Shown here piece after piece: positions 38,032-47,158 of a stretch of 64,000 bases of DNA. Each line of letters opens with the position of its first letter. Positions within the stretch are counted from its first letter, which is position 1. The translations under genes and the position numbers were made by a program. The notes below the pieces were generated by a model. The model was given only the letters and a program-made list of their open reading frames with translations. It ran no database searches and was not told the origin of the DNA. The DNA is from Hydrogenophaga sp. RAC07 (GTDB lineage Bacteria; Pseudomonadota; Gammaproteobacteria; Burkholderiales; Burkholderiaceae_C). The stretch is from assembly GCF_001713375.1 (NCBI RefSeq), contig NZ_CP016449.1, forward strand, positions 434,001 through 498,000, written 5' to 3'.

Positions 38032-38624
38032 CCGAGAGCACGAGCGACGCCGGGCCGCCCCAAGGCGCGAGAGCCCCCCTGGGGGGCAGCGCAGTACGCG
38101 AAGCGACAAGCGTGGGGGCCTTGCCTCTGAACGCGGAGGCGCTGTACGCGCAACTCCTGCCCGCCGTGAAGGCACTCATCGAGGCCTCCCCTGCGCCAGT
38201 GGTGCTCGCCGGCATCACCTCCGGCGGCGCCTGGCTGGCGGAGCGCCTGCAGCGCGACCTGGGCCTGCCGGGCGACGCCGGCGTGATCTCGTCGAGCATG
38301 CACCGCGACGACTTCGCGCAGCGCGGCCTGGCGTCCAGCGCGCAGACCGTCCTGCCCTTCGACGTGAACGGCGCCCATGTGCTGCTGGTCGACGACGTGC
38401 TCTACACCGGGCGCACGCTGCGCGCCGTGATCAACGAACTGTTCGACTACGGCCGCCCGGCCAGCGTGCGGCTGGCGGTGCTGGTGGACCGCGGCGGGCG
38501 CGAACTGCCGATCGAAGCCAATGTGTGCGCGGCGCGCGTGTCCCTGGCCGACGACCAGCTGCTGGAGTTGGCGCGCGACGGGGCGGGGCGCCTGAGTTTT
38601 GTGATCGAACCCAAGAAAGCCTGA
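38028..38624 (+). CDS. pyrR: Bifunctional pyr operon regulator/uracil phosphoribosyltransferase PyrR, repeat-encoded N-terminus
   Basis: PyrR-type proteins bind PRPP and uracil/UMP; in Gram-positive bacteria they also regulate pyr mRNA. The phosphoribosyltransferase core is clear: [15 protein letters not shown], then [16 protein letters not shown] as the PRPP loop. TTG 38028 has GAGGAG at 38016-38021 six bases upstream, overlapping the ruvX stop. From this start the first ~33 residues are encoded by a hairpin-type repeat (38046-38118) rich in Gly, Ala and Pro. GTG 38112 or TTG 38121 would remove most of it. pyrB follows 2 bp after the stop. Confidence 0.9.
   Translation: MTESTSDAGPPQGARAPLGGSAVREATSVGALPLNAEALYAQLLPAVKALIEASPAPVVLAGITSGGAWLAERLQRDLGLPGDAGVISSSMHRDDFAQRGLASSAQTVLPFDVNGAHVLLVDDVLYTGRTLRAVINELFDYGRPASVRLAVLVDRGGRELPIEANVCAARVSLADDQLLELARDGAGRLSFVIEPKKA
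38046..38118 (+). repeat. Dispersed-type GC-rich repeat lying inside the 5' end of pyrR
   Basis: The stretch has a near-perfect CCCCCC/GGGGGG hairpin (38074-38086) flanked by CGGGCCGCCCCAAGGCGC and GCGAAGCGACAAGCGTGGGG. From memory it resembles an intergenic repeat of Comamonadaceae. Here it is read in frame as protein without a stop. Confidence 0.55.
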
Positions 38625-38626
38625 CC

Positions 38627-39583
38627 GTGCGACGCAATCCCCAACTCAACAAGAACGGTGAACTCATCCACCTGCTCTCCACCGAGGGCCTCTCGCGCGA
38701 CATCCTCACGCAGATCCTGGACACCGCGGCCAACTTCGTGAGCGTGAGCAACCGCGAGGTGAAGAAGGTGCCTCTGTTGCGGGGAAAAAGCGTGTTCAAC
38801 CTGTTCTTCGAGAACAGCACGCGCACCCGCACCACCTTCGAGATCGCGGCCACGCGCCTCTCCGCCGACGTGATCAACCTCGACATCGCGCGCAGCTCCA
38901 CCGCCAAGGGCGAGTCGCTGCTCGACACCATCTCCAACCTCAGCGCCATGGCGGCCGACATCTTTGTCGTGCGCCACAGCGAGAGCGGCGCGCCCTACCT
39001 GATTGCGCAGCACGTGGCGCCGCATATGCACGTGATCAACGCTGGCGACGGACGCCACGCGCACCCCACGCAGGGGCTGCTCGACATGTACACGATCCGC
39101 CACTACAAGCAGGATTTCACCAAGCTCTCGGTGGCCATCGTGGGCGACGTGCTGCACTCGCGCGTGGCGCGCTCCGACATCCACGCCCTGACCACGCTGG
39201 GCTGCCCCGACGTGCGTGTGGTCGGCCCGCGCACCCTCGTGCCGAGCGACCTCTCGCAGATGGGCGTGCGCGTGTGCCACACGCTGGAAGAAGGCATCAG
39301 GGACTGCGACGTGGTGATCACGCTGCGCCTGCAGAACGAACGCATGAGCGGCGCGCTGCTGCCTTCCAGCCAGGAATACTTCAAGAGCTTCGGCCTGACG
39401 CCCGAGCGCCTGCGCTGGGCCAAGCCGGACGCGATCGTGATGCACCCGGGCCCGATCAACCGGGGCGTGGAGATCGATTCGGCGGTGGTGGATGGTCCGC
39501 AGAGCGTGATCCTGCCGCAGGTCACCTATGGCATCGCGGTGCGCATGGCGGTGATGGGCATCGTCGCGGGGAATGAAGCTTGA
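38627..39583 (+). CDS. pyrB: Aspartate carbamoyltransferase catalytic subunit PyrB
   Basis: PyrB condenses carbamoyl phosphate and aspartate in the second step of UMP synthesis. The 318-residue protein has the carbamoyl-phosphate motif [33 protein letters not shown], and the aspartate-domain [11 protein letters not shown] and [10 protein letters not shown]. It starts at GTG 38627, two bases after pyrR; the sequence upstream in frame is the pyrR 3' end. No pyrI regulatory gene is present. The next gene is the catalytically dead PyrX, the arrangement of class A ATCases. Confidence 0.96.
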   Translation: MRRNPQLNKNGELIHLLSTEGLSRDILTQILDTAANFVSVSNREVKKVPLLRGKSVFNLFFENSTRTRTTFEIAATRLSADVINLDIARSSTAKGESLLDTISNLSAMAADIFVVRHSESGAPYLIAQHVAPHMHVINAGDGRHAHPTQGLLDMYTIRHYKQDFTKLSVAIVGDVLHSRVARSDIHALTTLGCPDVRVVGPRTLVPSDLSQMGVRVCHTLEEGIRDCDVVITLRLQNERMSGALLPSSQEYFKSFGLTPERLRWAKPDAIVMHPGPINRGVEIDSAVVDGPQSVILPQVTYGIAVRMAVMGIVAGNEA

Positions 39584-39590
39584 CGGTATT

Positions 39591-39622
39591 GCTCCCTCTC
39601 CCTTTGGGAGAGGGTTGGGGTG
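39591..39622 (+). repeat. Palindromic repeat between pyrB and pyrX
   Basis: CCCTCTCCC (39594-39602) and GGGAGAGGG (39606-39614) form a perfect 9-bp stem with a TTT loop, followed by TTGGGGTGAGGG. This matches a REP-like sequence I recall as widespread in proteobacterial intergenic regions. It fills most of the 76-bp gap and could act as a transcript-stabilising or terminating hairpin. Confidence 0.6.
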
Positions 39623-39659
39623 AGGGCTCGCCAGACAAGATTCGACTACAAGGGCAGTC

Positions 39660-40991
39660 ATGAAGATATTGATTCAAAACGGCCGCGTCATGGACCCGGC
39701 CACCGGCCGCGACGAGATCGCCGATGTGGCCATCGCCGCGGGCCGCATCATCGCCATCGGCAACGTGGCGCCCGACTTCCACGCCGCGCGCACCATCGAC
39801 GCCGCCGGCTGTGTGGTGGCCCCCGGTCTGGTGGACCTCGCGGTGCGCCTGCGCGAACCCGGCCAGGAACACGCCGGCATGCTCGAGAGCGAAATGGCCG
39901 CGGCCGTGGCCGGTGGTGTCACCTCGCTGGTCTGCCCGCCCGACACCGACCCGGTGCTCGACGAACCCGGCCTGGTGGACATGCTCAAGTTCCGCGCCGA
40001 AAAACTGCACCTGGCGCGCGTGTTTCCGCTGGGCGCGCTCACGCGTGGTCTGCAGGGCGAGGTGCTCACCGAAATGGCCGAACTCACCGAGTCCGGCTGC
40101 ATCGGCTTCGGTCAGGCCGAGGTGCCCATCGTCAACGTGCAGGTGCTGCAGCGCGCGCTGCAGTACGCCGCCACCTTCGGCTACACCGTGTGGCTGCGTC
40201 CGCAGGATTTCTGGCTCGGCAAGGGCGTGGCCGCCAGCGGCCCGCTGGCCACGCGCCTGGGCCTCGCCGGCATCCCGGCCGCGGCCGAAACCATCGCGCT
40301 GCACACGTTGTTTGAACTCATGCGCGCCACGCAGGGCAAGACGCCCGGCAGCGCCAACGCGCGCGTGCACCTGTGCCGCATCAGCAGCGCTGCGGGTCTG
40401 GCGCTGGTGCGCCAGGCCAAGGCGGAGGGTCTGCCCGTCACCTGCGACGTGAGCGTGCACAACCTGCACCTGACCGACATCGACATCGGCTACTACGACA
40501 GCCGCCTGCGCCTGCAGCCGCCCGTGCGCCAGCAGCGCGACCGCGATGCGCTGCGCGCCGGCCTGGCCGACGGCACCATCGACGCGCTGGTGTCCGACCA
40601 CAACCCGGTGGACAGCGACGCCAAGACGCTGCCGTTTGCCGAAGCCGAACCCGGCGCCACGGCAGTCGAGCTGCTGCTCGGCCTGGCCTGCACCTGGGCG
40701 CAGCAGGACGGCCTGGGCCTCATGCAGGCGCTGGCCGTGCTCACCTGCGGCCCGCAATCGGTGCTGGGTGCGAGCCTGGGCACGCTGCAGGCCAGCGTGG
40801 GCCGCATCGCGGTGGGCGGCGTGGCCGACCTCTGCATCTTCGACCCCAATGCCAGCTGGACGGTGCAGGCCAGCGCGCTGCGCAGCCAGGGCAAACACAC
40901 ACCGTTTGGTGGGCACGAGCTGCCCGCGCGCGTGCGTGCCACGCTGGTGGGCGGCCAGGTGGCGCACCAGATGTCGGACGCTCTCGCGTGA
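39660..40991 (+). CDS. pyrX: Dihydroorotase-like non-catalytic ATCase subunit (PyrX/PyrC')
   Basis: The 443-residue protein has the dihydroorotase fold and the trailing LREPG of the metal motif, but the expected D-x-H-x-H reads D-L-A-V-R: the two histidines at positions 61 and 63 are Ala and Arg. SDHNPV later keeps a DH. Pseudomonas PyrC'/PyrX is the known case: a dead dihydroorotase required to assemble ATCase. Position right after pyrB supports the same role. The catalytic dihydroorotase must then lie elsewhere. plsC overlaps its stop by 4 bp. Confidence 0.9.
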   Translation: MKILIQNGRVMDPATGRDEIADVAIAAGRIIAIGNVAPDFHAARTIDAAGCVVAPGLVDLAVRLREPGQEHAGMLESEMAAAVAGGVTSLVCPPDTDPVLDEPGLVDMLKFRAEKLHLARVFPLGALTRGLQGEVLTEMAELTESGCIGFGQAEVPIVNVQVLQRALQYAATFGYTVWLRPQDFWLGKGVAASGPLATRLGLAGIPAAAETIALHTLFELMRATQGKTPGSANARVHLCRISSAAGLALVRQAKAEGLPVTCDVSVHNLHLTDIDIGYYDSRLRLQPPVRQQRDRDALRAGLADGTIDALVSDHNPVDSDAKTLPFAEAEPGATAVELLLGLACTWAQQDGLGLMQALAVLTCGPQSVLGASLGTLQASVGRIAVGGVADLCIFDPNASWTVQASALRSQGKHTPFGGHELPARVRATLVGGQVAHQMSDALA

Positions 40992-41752
40992 AACAACTGC
41001 GCGCCGCCTGGCGCGCCCTGCGTGCCATCGGCCACGTGCTGCGCGGCCTGTGGATCATCCGCAGCGAGTTCGGCCGTCTCACGCCGTCGCAAACCCAGCT
41101 GGTGGTGCGCGAGTGGTCGCGCCAGATGCTGACCATCCTGGGCGTTGAACTCGTGGTGCAGGGCGAGGCGCCTGCACACGGGCCGTTGCTCATGGTGTCC
41201 AACCACATCTCGTGGCTCGACATCCTGGTGCTCAACGCCGCCCACCCCAGCCGCTTTGTCTCCAAGGCCGACGTGAAGGGCTGGCCGCTGCTGGGCTCGC
41301 TCATCACCGGCGCGGGCACGCTCTACATCGAACGCGAGAGCCGGCGCGACGCGATGCGCGTGGTGCACCACATGGCCGAGCGCCTGCGCGCGGGCGACAT
41401 CCTCACCGTGTTCCCCGAAGGCACCACCGGCGACGGGCGCACCCTGCTGCCGTTTCACGCCAACCTGCTGCAGGCCGCGATCACGGCCAACGCACCGGTG
41501 CTGCCGCTGGCACTGGGCTTTGTCGACAGCGTTCGCGGCGGGCTGCACGACGGTCCGCTGTTCATTGGCGACACCACGCTGGTGGCCTCGATCTGGTCCA
41601 CCCTGTGCGCCGACGGCGTGCAGGCCCAGGTGCGCTACGGCGAACCCCAACCCCCGCGCGGGCGTGACCGGCGCACCTGGGCGGTGGACTTGCGGGTCGA
41701 GGTGCAGCGCCTGCTGGACGGTGTTGTGACCAGCCCTCCCTCGGGCGGTTAG
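40988..41752 (+). CDS. 1-acyl-sn-glycerol-3-phosphate acyltransferase (PlsC family)
   Basis: The 254-residue protein shows the catalytic NHISWLD (72-78, His73 and Asp78), the region KADVKGWPLLG, and phosphate-binding VFPEGTTGDG, all typical of PlsC. A basic, amphipathic N-terminus precedes them. It starts at GTG 40988, overlapping the pyrX stop, so it is probably the last gene of the yqgE-to-plsC run. Its 3' end overlaps the convergent AcoR-like gene by 4 bp. Confidence 0.92.
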   Translation: MKQLRAAWRALRAIGHVLRGLWIIRSEFGRLTPSQTQLVVREWSRQMLTILGVELVVQGEAPAHGPLLMVSNHISWLDILVLNAAHPSRFVSKADVKGWPLLGSLITGAGTLYIERESRRDAMRVVHHMAERLRAGDILTVFPEGTTGDGRTLLPFHANLLQAAITANAPVLPLALGFVDSVRGGLHDGPLFIGDTTLVASIWSTLCADGVQAQVRYGEPQPPRGRDRRTWAVDLRVEVQRLLDGVVTSPPSGG

Positions 41753-42981
41753 CGGGCAGGGGTCGAACGAGCCGAGTCGGTGCTCGCGGCCGCGCGCAGC
41801 GGACTTTTCTGCAGCCGCCGGTACAACATGCCGCGCGACACCCCCAGCGCCCGCGCCGCCTTGGCGATGTTGCCGTCGCAGTCGGCCAGCGTGGTTTCGA
41901 TCAACCGCTGGCTGTGGTCCACCAGCCGGGATGGCGGCTCGGATGCTGCCGGCGTGTCCACGGGTTCGGCAGCCAGCGGCGCCACCGGGGCGGACAACGC
42001 CACCGCGTGGTTGAAGTCGGTGCCGTCGCTGGCGTTCAGGTGACCCTTGACCCACACCCCCAGGCCGCTGGGCAGGCGCAGGGCCAGGGCCTGTTGCCGT
42101 CGGTGCAGCGCCAGCAGGCCGTCCAGTGCCAGGCCGAACACCTCGTCCACGCCCGGGCGCCCCTGCACGCTGAACCCCGTGAGGCGCTGGGCCACGCCGT
42201 TGAGCCAGAGCACGCGGCCGTCGGCGTCGATGCCGGCGAGGGCTTCCAGTGGCGTGTCCAGCAGGCTTGGGCTGGTCTGGAACTGCAGCACCAGATGTTG
42301 TGTGGACTGCAGCTGCAGCAAGCGATTTTCGATGGTCGCGGCGTACATGCCGACCACCGAGGCGGGGTCGAAATGGAAACGACCCGCCTCGACCGACACG
42401 TCGAGCACACCCGCGAGCTGGCCATGGATGTCCCGGATGGGAGCGGCCGCGCAGTGGATGGTTTGCAGGCACTGGAAGTAGTGCTCCGCGCCGGCCACCG
42501 TGCAGGCCTCGCCGGTGCGCACCACGATGCCGGGCGCGGTGGTGCCGATCTGCTGTTCGGCGATGTTCACGCCCACGCGGCACGCGGTCTTGAGCAGCGG
42601 CTGCTGTGCTGCCGACGGCAGCTCGGTGGCGTGGATGATCACGCCTTGTGCATCGGTCAGCAGCACGCGGCAGTCGGTGCCGCGCAGCGCGGCCTCCAGC
42701 TGGTGCAGTTCGAGATTGCCGGCCTGCAGCAGCTGGCGGTTGCGGTTCAGGCTGGCATGTGCGCGGCTGCGGCTGACCTGCTCGAAGCTCACCGGCTCCT
42801 GCGGGTTTCGCTGCGACGAACGGCAACGCATCCACGACTGGATCACGGCTTCGCCCACCAGCCCCGAGGGCCGTGCGCCCTCGTCAAAGAACTGCTGGCG
42901 CGCCAGTGACGTGCGCTGCTCCTGCGTCTGAAAGAAGAGCTGGCGCGGCATGTTCGGGTGGCCGGACAAAGGCGTGGGCAT
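41749..42981 (-). CDS. AcoR-like GAF/PAS regulator with Fis-type helix-turn-helix, no AAA+ domain
   Basis: The 410-residue protein has the N-terminal segment seen in AcoR-type regulators (SWMRCRSSQRNP), a GAF domain (about 75-210, with CRVGVNIAEQQIGTTAPG and FQCLQTIHCAAAPIRD), a second sensory region, and a C-terminal Fis-like helix-turn-helix (TLADCDGNIAKAARALGVSR). The sigma-54-activating AAA+ domain with GAFTGA is missing. It is divergent from the PQQ alcohol dehydrogenase gene, so it is probably its regulator. ATG 42981 has AGGAAAA upstream; the longer open frame upstream of it is not supported. Confidence 0.85.
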   Translation of the reverse strand: MPTPLSGHPNMPRQLFFQTQEQRTSLARQQFFDEGARPSGLVGEAVIQSWMRCRSSQRNPQEPVSFEQVSRSRAHASLNRNRQLLQAGNLELHQLEAALRGTDCRVLLTDAQGVIIHATELPSAAQQPLLKTACRVGVNIAEQQIGTTAPGIVVRTGEACTVAGAEHYFQCLQTIHCAAAPIRDIHGQLAGVLDVSVEAGRFHFDPASVVGMYAATIENRLLQLQSTQHLVLQFQTSPSLLDTPLEALAGIDADGRVLWLNGVAQRLTGFSVQGRPGVDEVFGLALDGLLALHRRQQALALRLPSGLGVWVKGHLNASDGTDFNHAVALSAPVAPLAAEPVDTPAASEPPSRLVDHSQRLIETTLADCDGNIAKAARALGVSRGMLYRRLQKSPLRAAASTDSARSTPAR

Positions 42982-43053
42982 GGCGTTTTCCTGGACGGCT
43001 GGGCGTCCGCCAGTATCCCGTTCATCGCTTTCGCGCCGATGCGGGTAAGCCCG

Positions 43054-43072
43054 GTGTTCCAGGCCGGAACAC
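43054..43072. promoter_or_regulatory. Inverted repeat between the AcoR-like regulator and PQQ-ADH genes
   Basis: GTGTTCC (43054-43060) and GGAACAC (43066-43072) are perfect 7-bp arms separated by 5 bp. They sit in the 236-bp divergent gap, 72 bp from the regulator start and 145 bp from the dehydrogenase start. This is a good candidate operator for the AcoR-like regulator, inferred from position only. I see no sigma-54 -24/-12 motif, and no gene in the gap. Confidence 0.5.
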
Positions 43073-43217
43073 TTCCGGTTCAGGGAAATCCCGAAGATGA
43101 AAGTGGCGGTCGAGAGGAGGAACATGTTGTTGCCCACAAAGGATTTGCGCTGCTTGCGCGTGCCCGAGCGGGCGCCCCACAACAGCCCTGCCCCGAGCAG
43201 GTTGCACAGGAGACACG

Positions 43218-45351
43218 ATGAACACCACACCCCTGGCCCGTCCTGGGTGGCGGGCGGCCGCCGGCCTGCTCGCTGCCCTGGCACTGACTGCAACCGCGTT
43301 TGCCCAGGCCCCGGCCAAGGGTTCGGCAGCGCACATCACCGCCACCGTCAACAAGGTCAATGCCGCGTTCATGAAGAACAACGCCAGCAAGACCCCCGAC
43401 TGGCCGAGCTACGGCCTGGACTACGCCGAGACGCGCCATTCGAAGCTCAACCAGATCAGCACGTCGAATGTGAAAGATCTGGGCCTGGTGTGGTCGTACA
43501 ACCTGGAATCCAAGCGGGGCGTGGAGTCCACGCCGCTGGTGGTCGACGGCATCATGTACGTCACCGCGTCGTGGAGCGTGGTGCACGCGGTGGACGTGCG
43601 CACGGGCCAACGCATCTGGACCTACGACCCGCAGGTGCCGCGCGAAGCCGGCTACAAGGGCTGCTGCGACGTGGTCAACCGTGGCGTGGCGTTGCACGAA
43701 GGCAAGGTCTTCGTGGCCGCCTACGACGGCCGCCTGATCGCGCTGGACGCGGCCACCGGCAAGGTCGCGTGGGAAAAAGACACCATCATCGACCGCAAGT
43801 TCAGCTACACCATCACCGGTGCACCGCGCGTGTTCAAGGGCAACGTGATCATCGGCAACGGCGGCGCCGAGTACGGCGTGCGCGGCTACATCACCGCTTA
43901 CGACGCGAAGAGTGGTGCGCAGAAATGGCGCTGGTTCACCGTGCCGGGCGACCCGAGCAAACCGTTTGAAGACGAGTCCATGGCCAAGGCCGCCAAGACC
44001 TGGGACCCGGCCGGCAAGTGGTGGGAAGCCGGTGGCGGCGGCACAGCGTGGGACGCCATGGCATTCGATCCCGAACTCAACCTGATGTACGTCGGCACCG
44101 GCAACGGCTCACCGTGGCAGCGCGACAAGCGCAGCCCGGCCGGTGGTGACAACCTGTACCTGGCGTCCATCGTGGCGCTGAACCCCGACACCGGCAAATA
44201 CGTGTGGCACTACCAGGAAACCCCGGGCGACAACTGGGACTACACCTCCACGCAGCCGATGATCCTGGCGGACCTCACGCTGGACGGCAAGAAGCGCAAG
44301 GTGATCCTGCACGCGCCCAAGAACGGTTTCTTCTTCGTGATCGACCGCGTCACCGGCCAGTTCATCTCGGCGAAGAATTTCGTCGACGTGAACTGGGCCA
44401 GCGGCTACGACAAGAACGGCCGCCCGATCGAAACCGCCATCGGCGCGCACCGGCGACCGCCCGCGCGAGATCATCCCCAGCGCCTTCGGCGCGCGCAACT
44501 GGCATTCGATGTCGTTCAACCCGGCCACCGGTCTGGTCTACATGCCGGTGCAGGGCGTGCCGCTCACGTTGATGGACAACAAGGACTGGAAGTTCAACGG
44601 CGTGCGCCCCGGCGAGCCGCACTCCAACATGGGCTGGAACACGGCCAATTTCGCCAACGTGGAGCCGCCCACCAGCAAGCCCTATGGCCGCCTGGTGGCC
44701 TGGGACCCGGTGAAGCAGCAGGCCGCCTGGACCAAGGAGCAGATCTCGCCGTGGAACGGAGGCACGCTCACCACCGCGGGCAACCTGGTGTTCCAGGGCA
44801 CGGCCGACGGGCGCTTCATCGCCTACAACGCCACCACCGGCGAACCGCTGTGGGAAACGCCCACCGGCACCGGCGTGATCGCCGCGCCATCGACCTACCT
44901 GGTGGATGGCAAGCAGTACGTGTCGATCGCCGTGGGCTGGGGCGGTGTGTACGGCCTGGCGCAGCGCGCCACCGACCGCCAGGGCCCGGGCACGGTCTAC
45001 ACCTTCGCCGTGGGTGGCAAGGCGCCTGCGCCGGCCTTCGTGAAGTACCAGATGGACAAGCTGGTGGCGGGGGTGAAGTACGACCCGGCGCACGTGCCCA
45101 CCGGCACCGCGCTGTACGTGAGCAACTGCGTGTTCTGCCACGGCGTGCCCGGCGTGGACCGTGGCGGCAACATCCCCAACCTGGGCTACATGGACGCGTC
45201 CTACATCGAGAACCTGGACAAGTTCGTGTTCAAGGGCCCGGCCACCGAGCGCGGCATGCCCGACTTCACGGGCAAGCTGAGCATGGACGACGTGCAAAAA
45301 ATCAAGGCCTTCATTCAAGGAACGGCCGACGCGATCCGACCCAAGAACTGA
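43218..45351 (+). pseudogene. PQQ-dependent quinohemoprotein alcohol dehydrogenase (frameshifted)
   Basis: This type II alcohol dehydrogenase oxidises alcohols in the periplasm with PQQ and a covalent heme c. The signal peptide (about 1-30, ending AFAQ), tryptophan-docking WSY/WTYD-type beta-propeller repeats, the vicinal disulfide GCC (Cys149-Cys150), the Asp341 region [10 protein letters not shown] and a C-terminal heme-binding CVFCHG are all present. The reading frame shifts near 44443-44448 in GCGCGC: the first part runs 43218-44447 and the rest, from ACC 44449 on, continues one base later. Removing one base restores a ~710-residue protein. It is either a decayed gene or a sequencing error. 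AGGAG precedes ATG 43218. Confidence 0.88.
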
Positions 45352-45372
45352 CGCGCGTTGAGGCACAAAAAA

Positions 45373-45395
45373 GCCGGGCAGCTGCCCGGCTTTTT
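45373..45395. terminator. Bidirectional intrinsic terminator
   Basis: A perfect 18-nt palindrome GCCGGGCAGCTGCCCGGC (45373-45390) is preceded by six A and followed by five T. It lies between the PQQ-ADH stop and the convergent GST gene, so it can end transcripts from both sides. Confidence 0.9.
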
Positions 45396-45417
45396 CATGC
45401 ACGTTGCGCTGGCCTGA

Positions 45418-46062
45418 TCAACCCTTGGCGCGCTTGAGCATCAGCTCGGTGTTGGTCTTGCGATCGGCGTTCACCGTCTGCACGGCCGGGCGCTCGCCGA
45501 GCAGTTTCAAGTAATCGCGCACCGGCAGATCGGCCAGGCAGTCGCGGCCGTAGATGATCTTGGTGGCGCTGCTCACCAGCGGCAGGTGCACGGCGGCGGC
45601 GCAGTCGGCCAGGGTGAAGGTGTCGCCGGCGATGAAGGGTGAGAACTTCACCAGCTGGCTGAAGGCCGCCACGTTCTTGGCGAGTTGCTCGGCGGTTTTC
45701 TCCTTGGCTGCGTCGCTGACCTTGCCGCCGAAGAACGCTTCGCCGTAGAGGTTGCGCGCCACCAGCTCCAGGTGCAGTTCGAGGTATCGCACGATCTCGC
45801 GCACTTTGGCTTTCTGGAAGGCATCGGCCGGCATCAGCGGACGCGCAGGGTGGGCGTCTTCGATGTATTCGAGGATCACGGTGGACTCGGAGATCGGGCC
45901 CGCGTCGGTCTTGAGGTAAGGCACCTTGCCCAGCGGGCTGGCGGCCTTGTCGGTCTGGCCGAGCCAGGCCAGCTCTTCTTCAAAGGTCACGCCTTTTTCC
46001 AGCAGGGCGAGCTTGACCTTGTTGTAGTAGTTGCTGGCTGCAAAGCCGCAGAGTGTGAGCAT
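45418..46062 (-). CDS. Glutathione S-transferase family protein
   Basis: The 214-residue protein has the thioredoxin-fold N-terminal domain ([20 protein letters not shown], then [13 protein letters not shown] and [11 protein letters not shown]) and a helical C-terminal domain with [12 protein letters not shown]. The substrate is unknown. I chose ATG 46062, which has AGGAG upstream; the longer open frame is upstream noise. It lies between the frameshifted alcohol dehydrogenase and two frameshifted copper-related genes, yet is itself intact. Its start is divergent from the DUF2946-like gene. Confidence 0.93.
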   Translation of the reverse strand: MLTLCGFAASNYYNKVKLALLEKGVTFEEELAWLGQTDKAASPLGKVPYLKTDAGPISESTVILEYIEDAHPARPLMPADAFQKAKVREIVRYLELHLELVARNLYGEAFFGGKVSDAAKEKTAEQLAKNVAAFSQLVKFSPFIAGDTFTLADCAAAVHLPLVSSATKIIYGRDCLADLPVRDYLKLLGERPAVQTVNADRKTNTELMLKRAKG

Positions 46063-46163
46063 GTCGGTCTCCTGTGTGGGTGGGATTGGGGTGGCGTGAT
46101 GGTAGTGGGGCCACCTGCTGTGCATGGGTCCCGCAGTTGACCCCGCTGATAAACTCGCCCCCC

Positions 46164-46551
46164 ATGTCTGCGCGCCCTTTTCACCACCGTTGTGCCGCCT
46201 GGCTGGCCCTGCTGGCCATGCTCTGGGGCGCGCTGGTGCCCACGCTGGCGCAGGCCGCGGTGTCCGCCTCAAGCCGCCAGGGCTGGGTGGAGGTGTGCAG
46301 CGCCAGCGGGCGTGCTCTGGGTGCGGGTGGATGGCGGGGCTGCATCACCCACGGGCGAGCCTGGCAGCATGGCGGACGGCTCGGCCCATTGCCCCTGGTG
46401 CCCGATGCAAGGCGCGGCCGGTCTGCCGCCCGAGACAGCACTGGCCACAGCCGTCGGTGCCCAGGGTTCTGTGCCCACCACCGCGTTCACCTCGGCCCGC
46501 CCGGCTGCGGTGTGGTCCCCGGCGCAATCGCGCGCCCCGCCGGCCGTCTGA
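46164..46551 (+). pseudogene. DUF2946-like small exported protein (frameshifted)
   Basis: Read with one base removed at the GGG of 46308-46310, the product is about 128 residues with a signal-like N-terminus (ending PTLAQA), then a region with CPWCPMQG and LPPETALA that matches DUF2946, a family often found beside copper-handling genes. Without the correction the frame breaks after CSASG. The pair with the following copper chaperone gene supports a metal role. The residual 116-bp gap to the next gene holds a GCCCGCG/CGCGGGC hairpin at 46567-46583. Confidence 0.72.
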
Positions 46552-46667
46552 GCCTGCTCGGTGCCTGCCCGCGCTGCGCGGGCGTTGCTTGTTTTTGTGT
46601 CCGACCCCGCGATGGCGCTGCACGCCGCCCGCGCGTCGGACCCGCTTCAAATTCACTGGATTCCCTC

Positions 46668-47154
46668 ATGAAAAAAATCATCATCGCCACCCTGCTGTCC
46701 CTCACCGCCAGCGCCTGGGCCCAAGTGCCCGCCAATGTGGAAGTCAAGGACGCCTGGGTGCGCGCCACCGTGGCGCAACAGAAAACCACCGGCGCCTTCA
46801 TGCAACTCACCGCCCAGGCCGACACCCGTGTGGTGCAGGTCAGCTCGCCGATGGCGGGTGTGGCCGAGATCCACGAAAATGGCCATGGACAAGGACGTGA
46901 TGAAGATGCGCGCCGTGACCGCACTGCCCTTGCCTGCGGGCAAGGTGGTGGAACTCAAACCCGGCAGCTACCACGTGATGTTGATGGACCTCAAAGGACC
47001 GGTGAAGGCGGGCGACGTGGTGCCCGTGACCCTGGTGCTCGAGAGCAAGGACGGCCTGCGCTCGACGCTGGAGGTGAAGGCCACGGCGCGCCCGCTGGGC
47101 AACGCTGCGGCCGCTGCGCCCGCCGCGGCACCCCACGGTCAACACAAGCACTGA
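46668..47154 (+). pseudogene. Periplasmic copper chaperone of the PCuAC family (frameshifted)
   Basis: PCuAC proteins deliver copper to cytochrome oxidase in the periplasm. The N-terminal signal (to about SAWAQ) and DAWVRATVAQQKTTGAFM lead to the ligand motif HEMAMDKDVMKM and SYHVMLMDL, but the AAAA at 46876-46879 has one extra A that breaks the frame inside HEM. With it removed the protein is about 161 residues and ends in a His-rich tail (HGQHKH). ATG 46668 starts the first frame; the second ends at 47154. Confidence 0.85.
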
Positions 47155-47158
47155 GGCC

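Noticed and set aside
43082..43217. Possible sigma-54 promoter for the PQQ-ADH gene
   Set aside because: No TGGC-N8-TGC type match was found, and the regulator lacks the AAA+ domain needed to activate sigma-54.
46081..46163. Upstream extension of the GST and DUF2946-like genes into each other
   Set aside because: Longer frames exist on both strands, but the family starts (MLTLCGF and MSARPFH) and ribosome site place the real starts later.
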